Shown here: positions 54,842 through 63,448 of the stretch, piece by piece
Layout: each line of letters opens with the position of its first letter
Numbering within the stretch: the stretch's first letter is position 1
Source: Parvibaculum sp.
GTDB taxonomy: Bacteria > Pseudomonadota > Alphaproteobacteria > Parvibaculales > Parvibaculaceae
NCBI GenBank assembly: GCA_031291615.1
Contig: JARLIS010000051.1
Location: forward strand, 1 to 64,000
Direction: 5' to 3'
Length of the DNA: 64,000 bases
Made by a program: the position numbers and the translations under genes
Notes under the pieces: generated by a model
What the model saw: only the letters and a program-made list of their open reading frames with translations
Databases searched by the model: none
Told to the model about the DNA's origin: nothing

Positions 54842-54884
54842 CGGAATCTATCTTGTTTCTGCGACGGGGTTTTACGGCGCCGGT

Positions 54885-57152
54885 CTATTTCTCTTCCGCG
54901 ACAAACGTGCCGTCCCAGTCGGCAGGGGGCGGATTTTCCCTGAATGCCTCGATGCGGCTTTCGAAGAGGTTGTAGAGCGTTTCGAGCGATTTTACACCTT
55001 GATCCCGACATTTTTCGAGCTGGGCGGAAGCCGCGCTCCAATCCCGGGCGCGGTAGCGCGCGAGGAAGGCGGCGTGGCACGCGGCGATCTCTTCCGCCTT
55101 GTCCGGCGGGCAGCCGAGCGTATCCATCAAGGTATAAATGCGGGTGGGGCGCGACTTGCCCTTGACCTGAACCAGATCGATTTCGAGAAAACGCAATTGC
55201 GGGCATCGCGTCGCCGTCGGTTCGCCGACGATGGATGTCAGCCCGTAATGTTTCGACAGGCCTTCGAAGCGCGAGGTTGTGTTCACCCCGTCGCCGATGG
55301 CGGAATAGTCGAAGCGCTGCGTCGAGCCGAGATTGCCGACACAGCAGAGCCCCGTGTTCAGCCCGATGCCGATGCGCACCTCCGTATAGGGGCGGCCCTC
55401 GTCCTCGGCGGCCTTGCGCCATGTTTCATTCAGCGCGGCCATCTCCAGATAGATCGCGCAGGCCGTCTCGCAGGCATGGCGCACATGATCGGGATCGTCG
55501 AGCGGGGCGTTCCAGAAGGCCATGATCGCGTCGCCCATATATTTGTCGATGGTGCCGGAGCTTGCGAGCACGCGGTCGGTCAAGGGCGTCAGAAATTCGT
55601 TGATGAAGCGGGTGAGTTCGGTGGCGCTCAGGCCTTCCGAAATCTGGGTGAAATTCCGGACGTCGCAGAACATCAGCGTCAGCTCGCGCTCCTCGCCGCC
55701 GAGCACGAGTTTTTCAGGATGCGCGATCAGTTCGTGCACGACGGTCGGCGAGACATATTGTCCGAAGGCGCGGCGGACCTCGGAGCGCTGCAATTCGGTG
55801 CGGCGATAAAGATAGGCCGTCGCCCCGGCGATCAGCAGGAAGAGCGAGAAGGCGGGATAGAGGGCGTCGAAAAGAAGGCCCATATATTCATAGGCGAACC
55901 AGCCCATCGCCAGAATGACGAGGATGAAGGCGACGCCGACCGGCGCGGCGACGAGCGCCGGCATTCTCTGGAGCAGCAGAGCAAGCAGAGCGCCGAGCGC
56001 GACGGTGATGAAGAGTTCAAGCGCATGGGCATAGTCGGGCCGGGTCAAGAATTTCTGCGACAGGATTTGTTCGATCACCTGGGCGTGGACTTCCACGCCC
56101 GAGATCGAGGCGTCGAGCGGCGTTGCGCGCAAATCGATGAGGCCGGGCGCGCTGGTGCCGACGAGGACGATCTGGCCGGCAAGTTCTCCGGGCGCGACCT
56201 TGCCCTGCAACACCTTCCAGGCGGGGATGTAGCTTTCGGGCGACGCTCGCCGGAACTGCACCCAGATGCCGCCATCGGAATCCACGGGAACCTCGACCGC
56301 GCCGATGCGGATATGATTGAGGCCGGTCTGGCGGCCATAGGCGGTCTCGCCGCTGGCATTCGACGATTTCAGTACATAGGTGCTTGCACCCTGTGCGACG
56401 CGCAAAGCCTCCGCCGCGAGGGAGGGCACGATCGTATCGCCGAGGCGGAACATCAGCGGCACGCGGCGGATGATCTGATCGCGGTCGGGTATCCAGTTGA
56501 TCGAGCCGATGCCGGCCGCCGCGCCGCTGAACTGGGGCAGATTGCCGACGATGCCCGTATAGCCGTTGAGGAAGGGCCGCGGGTCGTCCCCCGCTATGGC
56601 GAAGCCGGCCTTGGCGGGCGGCGCAGCGCCTGCGGCTTCGCCTGTGAAGGTTGTGGCCAGAACGGTCGGCGCCTGGGCGATGCTCTGGGCGAAAATCGCA
56701 TCGTTACTGACAAGCGGGCCGACGGCCTGGGCCAGCGCGGCCGCGGTTGCCGGCGGCATATGCGCCGCGATCTGGTCGAGCGAGGTGCGGTCAGGCTCGG
56801 CGAACATCACGTCGAAGGCGACGACCGCGGCGCCATCGGCCGCGAGCTTGTCGCGCAATTGCCCCATCACGTTTCGGGGCCATGGCCATTGGCCGATTTC
56901 GGCGAGCGAGCGGTCGTCGATGTCGACGACGCGGACAGGGAGCGCCGGATCCGCAATGCGAGGACCGAGGCGCTGATAGAGGTCGAAGCCGATCAGGCGA
57001 ACGCCCTGCACGAAGAAGGGATCGGCCATGCCGATCAGCACGATGAGGGCGAGGAAGCAGGCGACGAAGGCTTCGTAATAGAACCGCGCCCTGAAAAGGG
57101 CCGCCCCCCGCTTCAGCGCATTCAGTCCCGTCTGCATGCTTGCGAATCTCAT
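54885..57152 (-). CDS. CHASE2-domain adenylate cyclase (class III)
   Basis: Membrane-bound cyclase of 755 residues. Transmembrane helix at about 30-48, periplasmic CHASE2 sensor (about 50-370; RVVDIDDRSLAEIGQWPWPR, VVAFDVMFAEPDRTS, GIWVQFRRASPESYIPAWKVLQG, LVGTSAPGLIDLRATPLD), three helices (about 385-450), then the class III catalytic domain: metal-binding Asp in TLMFCDVRNFTQIS, Lys in GTIDKYMGDAIMAFWNAP and YSAIGDGVNTTSR with the transition-state Asn/Arg pair. The pattern favours ATP over GTP. A FecR protein and two cNMP-binding proteins lie close by. Confidence 0.92.
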   Translation of the reverse strand: MRFASMQTGLNALKRGAALFRARFYYEAFVACFLALIVLIGMADPFFVQGVRLIGFDLYQRLGPRIADPALPVRVVDIDDRSLAEIGQWPWPRNVMGQLRDKLAADGAAVVAFDVMFAEPDRTSLDQIAAHMPPATAAALAQAVGPLVSNDAIFAQSIAQAPTVLATTFTGEAAGAAPPAKAGFAIAGDDPRPFLNGYTGIVGNLPQFSGAAAGIGSINWIPDRDQIIRRVPLMFRLGDTIVPSLAAEALRVAQGASTYVLKSSNASGETAYGRQTGLNHIRIGAVEVPVDSDGGIWVQFRRASPESYIPAWKVLQGKVAPGELAGQIVLVGTSAPGLIDLRATPLDASISGVEVHAQVIEQILSQKFLTRPDYAHALELFITVALGALLALLLQRMPALVAAPVGVAFILVILAMGWFAYEYMGLLFDALYPAFSLFLLIAGATAYLYRRTELQRSEVRRAFGQYVSPTVVHELIAHPEKLVLGGEERELTLMFCDVRNFTQISEGLSATELTRFINEFLTPLTDRVLASSGTIDKYMGDAIMAFWNAPLDDPDHVRHACETACAIYLEMAALNETWRKAAEDEGRPYTEVRIGIGLNTGLCCVGNLGSTQRFDYSAIGDGVNTTSRFEGLSKHYGLTSIVGEPTATRCPQLRFLEIDLVQVKGKSRPTRIYTLMDTLGCPPDKAEEIAACHAAFLARYRARDWSAASAQLEKCRDQGVKSLETLYNLFESRIEAFRENPPPADWDGTFVAEEK

Positions 57153-57396
57153 GGTTCAAATCTAGCGGCCTTTTTCCCCGGATGCGAAGCGGCTGCGTGC
57201 CTGTCCGTGAAGCTTCGGCTGCGCCGGGGGGCAATTTGCGTTAGGCTGCCGCCAAAGCGGGAAGAAAAATGCCGGTCAGCACAGAGAGAAAATGGAAGGG
57301 GCGTATCCCCCTATCCCGTATCGCAGCGCCCGGCGGTATTGCCCTGAGCGGCGGCGACGCATCTCTCGCGCCGAAGCTCGCGTTCTGAGTGCGCCC

Positions 57397-58593
57397 ATGG
57401 ATTCGCCGTCGCCTCCCCCGACATTTGCCGATCGCGGCCAGGTGCTTGGCGACCTCACACATCTTCTCGGCGGCACGCTTTCCGACGAGGCCCGGTTGCG
57501 CCTCGATCCATCGGTTGCCGGGCGGCGGCACTATTGGGAAGCGCTGATCGAGCTTGCCACGCAATACAGGCTGACGGCGGCGCTCTGGTCGGCGCTGCTG
57601 CGCGAAGGGCTCGCCGTTTCGCCGCCGGCGGCGCTGCGGCCGTTTCTGCCGGCGGGGAGCGTGGCGATCCGGCTCGAGAACGACTGGTTCTTCAATCGCA
57701 AGCGGCTCGGCGATCTTGAGGCGCAGGCGCGGAAGATCATCGCCGCGCTCAATGCGGCAGGCATCTCGCCGATGCTGCTCAAGGGCATGTCGCATGTCTT
57801 CGCCGATCTCTATGCCGATCCAGCGTCGCGCTGGATGGTCGATGTCGACATGCTGATCCGCGCCGAAGAGCTTGCGGGCGCGCAAGCCGTCATGACGTCG
57901 CTCGGCTATCGTCCGAAGGCGGACGACAAGGGCGCACCGCATCATCTGGCGCCGCTCTTTCTCGAGGGTCATTGGGGGTCCATCGAGCTCCACTTCATGC
58001 CCCTGTTGCCGCCCGCCGACGGGGCCTTGCCTGCGGCGGATGCCTGGCGGGACGCCGTCGCCGTCGAAAAAGACGGATTGTCATATTTCCATCTCTCGCC
58101 CGACCACCTGCTCCTCCACAATGTCATCGGCGGGCAGGTCTCCGATTGGGGATACGCCACGCTGACGCCGCCCTTGCGCTCTCTCTCGGATTTCGTCGCG
58201 CTGGCGCGAAAGCATGGCGCGGCGATCGACTGGGCGCGCATGGAGGCCATGGCCGAAGCTGCGGGCTACCGGGGGCATTTCGAGGCCCATCTCATTCAGG
58301 CCGAGCGGCTCTTCGGCCTTGTCCGGGCCGGAGCCCGGCCTTATTCCCTGGCTGCGCGCGCGCATTGGCTTCTCTGCGCCGCCGCCGCGCGCTGGCCCTG
58401 GCCGGTGCGGCGTCTTGCCGTCACGCTGAAGGAATTCCGCTACGCCTATTCGGCGGAAAGCCTGTCGCATCTCGGACTGTGGCAGGGCGGCAACGAAGGC
58501 CTGGCCCGGGCGCGGGCGCGCCTTTTTGCGCGCCATCTACGCCAACATCGGCTTGGATTGGGCCTTCTCGGCAGGCTATCTAGAAGGCCCTGA
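57397..58593 (+). CDS. Uncharacterised nucleotidyltransferase-family protein (NTP_transf_5-like)
   Basis: A 398-residue protein with the minimal-nucleotidyltransferase pattern PMLLKGMSHVFADLYADPASRWMVDVDMLI (about residues 125-154: KG followed by R-x-DxD), preceded and followed by helical regions and by RPKADDKGAPHHLAPLF and WGSIELHF. This family recurs beside PqqD-like chaperones and HprK-like kinases, as here. Start at the ATG at 57397; the upstream frame is unused. It would activate or modify an unknown substrate, possibly the small peptides downstream (inference). Confidence 0.75.
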   Translation: MDSPSPPPTFADRGQVLGDLTHLLGGTLSDEARLRLDPSVAGRRHYWEALIELATQYRLTAALWSALLREGLAVSPPAALRPFLPAGSVAIRLENDWFFNRKRLGDLEAQARKIIAALNAAGISPMLLKGMSHVFADLYADPASRWMVDVDMLIRAEELAGAQAVMTSLGYRPKADDKGAPHHLAPLFLEGHWGSIELHFMPLLPPADGALPAADAWRDAVAVEKDGLSYFHLSPDHLLLHNVIGGQVSDWGYATLTPPLRSLSDFVALARKHGAAIDWARMEAMAEAAGYRGHFEAHLIQAERLFGLVRAGARPYSLAARAHWLLCAAAARWPWPVRRLAVTLKEFRYAYSAESLSHLGLWQGGNEGLARARARLFARHLRQHRLGLGLLGRLSRRP

Positions 58594-58633
58594 GGTCCGT
58601 CCCCGCGGCGTGGCCCCCTGCGAGGAGAAACCC

Positions 58634-59419
58634 GTGAGCGATCCGCGCATTCTCGTTCTGACGCCCGTCAAGGATGCCCTGCGGCATCTCGACAGGCATT
58701 TCGAATTGCTGGCGCGGCTCAGCTATCCGGCCGACCGCATTTCCATCGGTCTTCTGGAAGGCGACAGCAGCGACGGCACATATGACGCGCTCGAAGCCCG
58801 GCTGCCGGCGCTGCGCCAGCGCTATGCGCGGGTCGGGCTGTGGAAGAAGGATTTCAATTTTCATTTTCCTCAGGGAACCGAGCGCTGGGCACCGCCGCTG
58901 CAAATCGCGCGGCGCACCGTGCTTGCCAAGGCGCGCAATCACCTTCTCTTCCACGCGCTCGACGACGAGGATTGGGTGCTGTGGATCGACGTCGACGTCG
59001 TCGATTATCCCGAGGACGTCATCGAGCGGCTGCTCGCTTATAAGCGCGATATCCTCAATCCGCATTGCATATGGGAGTGGGGCGAAGGCACGTTCGACTG
59101 GAATGCGTGGCGCGACAAGGGATTGCTCCACATGAACGACCTGAAGGCGGAAGGCGAACTCGTCCGCCTCGACGCGGTCGGCGGCACGATGCTGATGATC
59201 CGCGCCGACCGGCATCGCGACGGGCTTATCTTTCCGGCCTTCCCCTATGGACGGCCCAATGGCCGTGTGCGAGACCCTCGCATCGGCGAATATGAGACCG
59301 AAGGCCTCGGCCTCATGGCGTCGGACATGGGATGCCAGTGCTGGGGTCTGCCGTTCCTGGAGATCAAGCATTATCGCGAGCGCGGGGACAGGGATGCCGA
59401 GACGCCGCCGCGCTCATGA
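58634..59419 (+). CDS. Glycosyltransferase (ANP1/GT62-like, GT-A fold)
   Basis: A 261-residue GT-A-type glycosyltransferase with a GTG start after GAGGAG. RILVLTPVKDALRHLDRHFELLARLSYP, LLEGDSSDGTYDAL, a DxD metal motif in VLWIDVDVVDYPEDVIERLLA and a large block (NPHCIWEWGEGTFDWNAWRDKGLL) typical of the Anp1-like family. No membrane segment. It is followed by pqqD-like after 45 bp. Donor and acceptor unknown. Confidence 0.8.
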   Translation: MSDPRILVLTPVKDALRHLDRHFELLARLSYPADRISIGLLEGDSSDGTYDALEARLPALRQRYARVGLWKKDFNFHFPQGTERWAPPLQIARRTVLAKARNHLLFHALDDEDWVLWIDVDVVDYPEDVIERLLAYKRDILNPHCIWEWGEGTFDWNAWRDKGLLHMNDLKAEGELVRLDAVGGTMLMIRADRHRDGLIFPAFPYGRPNGRVRDPRIGEYETEGLGLMASDMGCQCWGLPFLEIKHYRERGDRDAETPPRS

Positions 59420-59464
59420 GGGGCGACGATCACCAAAAGTCATTCAAGATCACGGGGAACCAAG

Positions 59465-59722
59465 ATGACGAGCGTTCTGAAGCAGGCCGAAGGCCTCGAC
59501 GTCAATGAAGTGGCCGATGGCTATGTCGTCTATCAGCCGAGCGCGGACAAGGTTCACTATCTGAACCATACGGCCGCGGTCATTCTCGAGCTTTGCGACG
59601 GCACGACGACGCTCGACGAAATCGGCGAGGTACTGCGCGAGTCCTATGCGCTTACGACGGCGCCGATGGAAGAAATCAAGGAATGCATCGCGCAGCTCAA
59701 GAGCCAGGGCCTTCTGGAGTGA
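59465..59722 (+). CDS. PqqD-family peptide-binding chaperone
   Basis: An 85-residue winged-helix RRE-type protein: GYVVYQPSADKVHYLNHTAAVILELCDGTTTLDEIGEVL and a C-terminal helix (EEIKECIAQLKSQGLLE). PqqD-like proteins hold the leader of ribosomally made peptides for their modifying enzymes. No pqq genes are nearby, so it belongs to a different peptide system, most plausibly with the 62-residue peptides at 60573-60970. Its stop overlaps the GTG start of the kinase-like gene. Confidence 0.88.
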   Translation: MTSVLKQAEGLDVNEVADGYVVYQPSADKVHYLNHTAAVILELCDGTTTLDEIGEVLRESYALTTAPMEEIKECIAQLKSQGLLE

Positions 59723-60546
59723 GGCTGACGCTCAGTCTTCAGTTGCTGAATTGCGTGTTCGAAATTCGCACCGATTCGGATGCGATTGCCGAAGACCTGC
59801 GATATCTGCTGCTCGACGCCGAGCAGAAAGTGCCTGTAACGCGGCGTATTTCCTATGACGTCGTCCGGATCGGCGACGCCTACAGGGTTCTCGAGAACGG
59901 CCACGTCGTCGCCGAATTCGGCGAGGGGGGCATCGTCGATGCGCTCTATCCCCTGATGTGTGTGGCGGCGATCAGGGAACGCGGGGAGCCCGCCCAGATC
60001 CATGCCGGCTGCGCGCGGGCGCCCGGCGGCTCGCGCTTCCTCGTCGCGGGCGCGGGCGGCGCGGGCAAGACGACGCTCTTCTCCTACATGCTCACCCAGG
60101 GCTATTCGGTCGAGTCCGACGATATCTGCCTTCTCGACGGTACGGTCGTGACGCCTTTCCCGAGGCGATTCCACGTCAAGGGGCCGGGGCTTGCCCTCCT
60201 GCCGGAGATTGCCGCCCTGGCGCCGCGCCTTCCCTCAATCGACAGCGGACGGGGGTTCCGCATCTATTCCTACTCGCCCCGCGATGTCGGCCGGAATTGG
60301 GTCATTGCACCGGGGCCGGTCGATGCCGTCTTCTTCATGGTGCCCAATCATGGCGGGCGGACCGCGATCGATGCCGTCTCCCGCGTCGAAATGGTTTCCC
60401 GCCTGATGCAGCAGGGGCGTTCCCGCAACACCGTCGGGAAATGGATCGAAGACGTCTGCCGTCTCGTGGACACGTCAAAATGTTTCGTGCTAACTAATGG
60501 CGATAGGGAATCTGCGCTCGGCGCGATTCAGCAAGCGCTTGAGTGA
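59719..60546 (+). CDS. HprK-like P-loop kinase
   Basis: A 275-residue protein related to the C-terminal domain of HPr kinase/phosphorylase, GTG start overlapping the pqqD-like gene. Walker A GAGGAGKTTLF is at about residues 113-123, then SVESDDICLLDG (metal/catalytic Asp pair) and PFPRRFHVKGPG. HPr itself and PTS genes are absent, so the target is probably not HPr; HprK-like kinases of this sort accompany PqqD-like proteins and nucleotidyltransferases in peptide-modification cassettes (recollection). Confidence 0.85.
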   Translation: MRLTLSLQLLNCVFEIRTDSDAIAEDLRYLLLDAEQKVPVTRRISYDVVRIGDAYRVLENGHVVAEFGEGGIVDALYPLMCVAAIRERGEPAQIHAGCARAPGGSRFLVAGAGGAGKTTLFSYMLTQGYSVESDDICLLDGTVVTPFPRRFHVKGPGLALLPEIAALAPRLPSIDSGRGFRIYSYSPRDVGRNWVIAPGPVDAVFFMVPNHGGRTAIDAVSRVEMVSRLMQQGRSRNTVGKWIEDVCRLVDTSKCFVLTNGDRESALGAIQQALE

Positions 60547-60572
60547 ACAGCGAATTTCGGGGGTTTGAGGCG

Positions 60573-60761
60573 ATGGAAGAAGGCAAGACCACCAAGGTCG
60601 TTCTGGACCGGCTGGCCGTCAGCAAGCGCGGCTTCATCCGCGGCGTTCTTTTCGGCAGCGCCTTCGTCGTTCCGATGGTCGCCTCCTTCTCGATGGACAC
60701 GATGCGTCCGGGCATTTCCAGCGCCTGGGCGACCTATGGCAACGGTTCCGGCCCCGTCTGA
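60573..60761 (+). CDS. 62-residue peptide A, putative precursor/exported substrate
   Basis: Small protein of 62 residues. A hydrophilic start (MEEGKTTKVVLDRLAV), a twin-basic motif SKRGFIRG (residues 17-24), a hydrophobic stretch (25-38) and a tail beginning FSMDTMRPGISSAWA (39-53) and ending in a Gly/Asn/Ser-rich stretch. 46 of 62 residues equal peptide B; the 15-residue block 39-53 is identical. The layout resembles a Tat-like leader plus a short core. The upstream in-frame ATG at 60543 overlaps the kinase gene and is less likely. Position after pqqD/hprK-like genes suggests it is their substrate. Confidence 0.8.
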   Translation: MEEGKTTKVVLDRLAVSKRGFIRGVLFGSAFVVPMVASFSMDTMRPGISSAWATYGNGSGPV

Positions 60762-60781
60762 TCCGCGAAAGCTAAGGGCGA

Positions 60782-60970
60782 ATGGAAGAAGGCCAAACCA
60801 CAAAGGCCGTTCTCGACCGCTTGGCAGGCAGCAGGCGCGGCTTCGTTAGGGGCTTTCTGCTCGGTGGCGTCTTCGTCGTTCCCTTGATCACCACTTTTTC
60901 GATGGACACGATGCGTCCGGGCATCTCCAGCGCCTGGGCATATTATGGCAACGCTTCCGGACCGACATAG
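60782..60970 (+). CDS. 62-residue peptide B, paralogue of peptide A
   Basis: Tandem paralogue of peptide A, same length, 20 bp downstream with an AAGGGCG ribosome site. The twin-basic motif is a true twin arginine here (SRRGFVRG, residues 17-24), followed by the hydrophobic segment GFLLGGVFVVPLITT. The tail is nearly unchanged, with Tyr replacing Thr at 54 and small changes at 58 and 62. The 3' end overlaps the ATG of the next glycosyltransferase by 26 bp, tying it to that gene. Confidence 0.82.
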   Translation: MEEGQTTKAVLDRLAGSRRGFVRGFLLGGVFVVPLITTFSMDTMRPGISSAWAYYGNASGPT

Positions 60971-62078
60971 TTTCCCCCGGCGATCGTCGCGGCCGCTTGT
61001 CGCGGCTTCCATGATCGTGAGGAACGAGGAACATCATCTCCCCGATTGCCTCAGCTCCATTGCCGGCCTTGTCGACGAGATCGTCATCGTCGATACGGGC
61101 TCGACAGATTCCACCATCGACATAGCGCGCTCCTTCGGCGCCAAAGTTCTCGAAAGTCCATGGCAGGGCGACTTCGCCGCGCCGCGCAACCTGTCGCTCG
61201 ACAACTGTTCGTCCGAATGGATTCTCTACATTGACGCCGACGAGCGCTTGCGGGGCATCGATCGCGCGGGTCTGGAAGCGGCGTTGTCCGAGCCCGGCCG
61301 GGTCTGCCTGCGCCCCTGGCTTCGCCCCCGCATCGGCTATACGCCGTATCGCGAATATCGTCTGTTCCGTAACGATCCGCGCATCCGTTTCCGCAGCAAG
61401 ATTCACGAATCCATTGTGCCCGGCATCGAAGCTGTCGCCGCGTCCGACGGACTTCGTGTGGGCGCGATCGAAGCCGTTCTCGAACATGTCGGATATGAGG
61501 GCGACCAGACGGCGAAACACAGGCGGAACCTGCCTCTGCTTCGCGAGCAGGTCATGCATTCGCCGGACCGCATTTTCCTGTGGTGGCACCTCGGCCATGT
61601 GCTTGAGGGCCTCGGCCAGATCGAGGAAGCGGAAGAAGCCTGGGCTCATGGCGTCGAACTCGCGCGACGCGATGTCGATGGAACGACCGACGCGCTGGCC
61701 TATCTGAGTCTCATCGGCAGCCGCGTCGATCGGGGCGAGGATGTATCGGCGCTGCTGGCTGACGCGAAGCGCCGCTTTCCGACCAATCACTATCTGCGCT
61801 TTCTCGAAGCTCGCCATCACATGAACGGCAAGCGGTTTGCCGATGCTTTGCCGCCATTGCTGACACTGGCGGCGATAGATGGGGAGACGTTCCGCGACGA
61901 GCAATGCGCCTATAACAAGGAGCTTTTCGGCCTGCCGACCTATGAGGCGCTGGCGACCTGCTATTTTCGCCTCGGCGATTTTAACGAGAGCGCGACATGG
62001 TATGGCCGCGCGGAAGCGCTTGCGCCGGAACGCGCCGACCTGCGCGCCAAGCGCGTTGTCGCCGCTTCCCGTGCGTAG
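60945..62078 (+). CDS. Family 2 glycosyltransferase with C-terminal TPR-like helices
   Basis: A 377-residue GT2 enzyme: LVAASMIVRNEEHHLPDCLSSIAGLVDEIVIVDTGSTDSTIDIA at about residues 18-61, then WILYIDADERL (DxD) and the acceptor region FRNDPRIRFRSKIHESI. The C-terminal ~200 residues contain TPR-like helices. This is the same overall plan as peptide- or protein-acting GT2 enzymes; whether it acts on peptides A/B is inference. The ATG at 60945 lies inside peptide B; an ATG at 61011 is possible but would cut into the domain. Confidence 0.85.
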   Translation: MATLPDRHSFPRRSSRPLVAASMIVRNEEHHLPDCLSSIAGLVDEIVIVDTGSTDSTIDIARSFGAKVLESPWQGDFAAPRNLSLDNCSSEWILYIDADERLRGIDRAGLEAALSEPGRVCLRPWLRPRIGYTPYREYRLFRNDPRIRFRSKIHESIVPGIEAVAASDGLRVGAIEAVLEHVGYEGDQTAKHRRNLPLLREQVMHSPDRIFLWWHLGHVLEGLGQIEEAEEAWAHGVELARRDVDGTTDALAYLSLIGSRVDRGEDVSALLADAKRRFPTNHYLRFLEARHHMNGKRFADALPPLLTLAAIDGETFRDEQCAYNKELFGLPTYEALATCYFRLGDFNESATWYGRAEALAPERADLRAKRVVAASRA

Positions 62079-62117
62079 AGATTCAAGCAGCCACTCCTTA
62101 TGGGTCGAGCTCGCTCG

Positions 62118-63368
62118 ATGAACAAGCCGCGCCTTCTTTTCATCGCCCCGCTGATGCCCGACGATGGCGGCAACGGGCTCGCCTTGCGAAGCGGGGCGTT
62201 CCTCAGCGCCTTTGCGCGCGACTTCGAAGTCGATCTTGTCGTGACGCCGATAGCAGGCGGTCCCAAGCCGACGGAATTCGCTCTCGCCGGCAGCAGGCGG
62301 CTCGATGTCATGCCGATGAATTCGATTGTCGACGCGCATGCCTCTCTCATCATGCGGATGATCGATCCCGCGGCCCAGGCGGAAGCCTGGGCGCGCTATC
62401 CGCGACCGAGCCTGTGCTGGTACAACCCCGCCAGCGCATGGCGGGCGCTGTCCGAGCGGGTCGATCCCTTTTCCTACGATCTCATTCATGTGCAGCGCCT
62501 TTCCTGCGCGCCGCTGATCGAGCCGCTGCTCCGGCATGAGAACCGTCCGCCTGTCATTCTCGATCTCGACGACGACGAGGTGGAGTTCTACGAACGGCTT
62601 GCCGCTCTCCACAGGCTGCGGGGCGAAGCGCCGCTGGCGCGGATCGCGGAGGACGATGCGCGAAAGTTCGGCGCTCTGGCCGCTCATTTCTTTCCTTTGT
62701 TCGACCGGGTTCTTGTCTGCTCCGAACGCGACAGGACGCGGTTGTCGCGTCTCTATCCGGATTCAGACTTCGCGCGCGTGCCGAATGCGGCGCCGCCGCA
62801 TGCGCCGGTTGCCGCCCGTGAAACGAAAACCACCGATCTCATTCTGGTCGGCAATCTCAGCTATGTGCCGAATACGGATGCGGCGGAATGGCTCGTGCGC
62901 AAAGTCCTTCCCCATATGGTCGGCGTGACGGCAATGCTTGTCGGCAGGAGCGCCCCGGCAATCGACGCGCTCGGCGCCGAGAACAGGCACGTCATCGTCA
63001 CCGACAGAGTGCCGGACCTGGCGCCTTATTATGCGGACGCGCGCATCGCCGTGGCGCCGCTCCGAACGGGCGGCGGAACAAGGATCAAGATCCTCGAGGC
63101 CTTCGCGCATGGCGTTCCCGTCGTTTCGACGCGTCAGGGCGCGGAAGGGCTCGATCTCGACAATGAGGTGCATCTGCTTCTGGCCGACGAGCCGGAAGAT
63201 TTCGCCGCCCAGTGCCGGCGACTGCTCGACGATGCGGCGCTTGCGCAGAGGCTTGCGGACAATGCCTCCGATTGGCTCGGCCGCAATGCGACGCCGGAGA
63301 TCGTCTCCGGCGATATCCGACATATGGCGGCGATGCTGCGGCGCCCGGTTCCGGACGGGCGCGATTGA
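62118..63368 (+). CDS. GT4-type glycosyltransferase
   Basis: About 416 residues, GT-B fold: N-terminal KPRLLFIAPLMPDDGGNGLALRSGAFLSAFARDFEVDLVVTP, C-terminal nucleotide-sugar domain with LILVGNLSYVPNTDAAEWLVRKVLP, the region DLAPYYADARIAVAPLRTGGGTRIKILEAFAHGVPVVSTRQGAEGLDL carrying the conserved GGGTRxKxLEA acid pattern. An in-frame ATG at 62100 is an alternative start. Last gene of the run before a bidirectional terminator. Confidence 0.88.
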   Translation: MNKPRLLFIAPLMPDDGGNGLALRSGAFLSAFARDFEVDLVVTPIAGGPKPTEFALAGSRRLDVMPMNSIVDAHASLIMRMIDPAAQAEAWARYPRPSLCWYNPASAWRALSERVDPFSYDLIHVQRLSCAPLIEPLLRHENRPPVILDLDDDEVEFYERLAALHRLRGEAPLARIAEDDARKFGALAAHFFPLFDRVLVCSERDRTRLSRLYPDSDFARVPNAAPPHAPVAARETKTTDLILVGNLSYVPNTDAAEWLVRKVLPHMVGVTAMLVGRSAPAIDALGAENRHVIVTDRVPDLAPYYADARIAVAPLRTGGGTRIKILEAFAHGVPVVSTRQGAEGLDLDNEVHLLLADEPEDFAAQCRRLLDDAALAQRLADNASDWLGRNATPEIVSGDIRHMAAMLRRPVPDGRD

Positions 63369-63383
63369 ATCCCGGGTAAAAGA

Positions 63384-63415
63384 AAACCGGCGGCGTGTCG
63401 CCACGCCGCCGGTTT
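63384..63415. terminator. Bidirectional Rho-independent terminator
   Basis: Perfect 14-bp stem (63384-63397 with 63402-63415, loop TCGC); A-rich on the left and T-rich on the right, so it can end both the glycosyltransferase operon and the convergent autotransporter gene. Confidence 0.85.
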
Positions 63416-63448
63416 CAATTTCAGCCGATTGGCGCGATGCGCCGGAGC

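Noticed and set aside
54999..57347. 782-codon open frame on the plus strand
   Set aside because: Exactly opposite the CHASE2 cyclase gene, whose domains and motifs are unmistakable.
59465..59722. PQQ biosynthesis locus
   Set aside because: Only the PqqD-like chaperone is present; no pqqA, B, C or E in the neighbourhood.
60888..62687. 599-codon open frame on the minus strand
   Set aside because: Covers the opposite strand of two recognisable glycosyltransferase genes and has no motif of its own.
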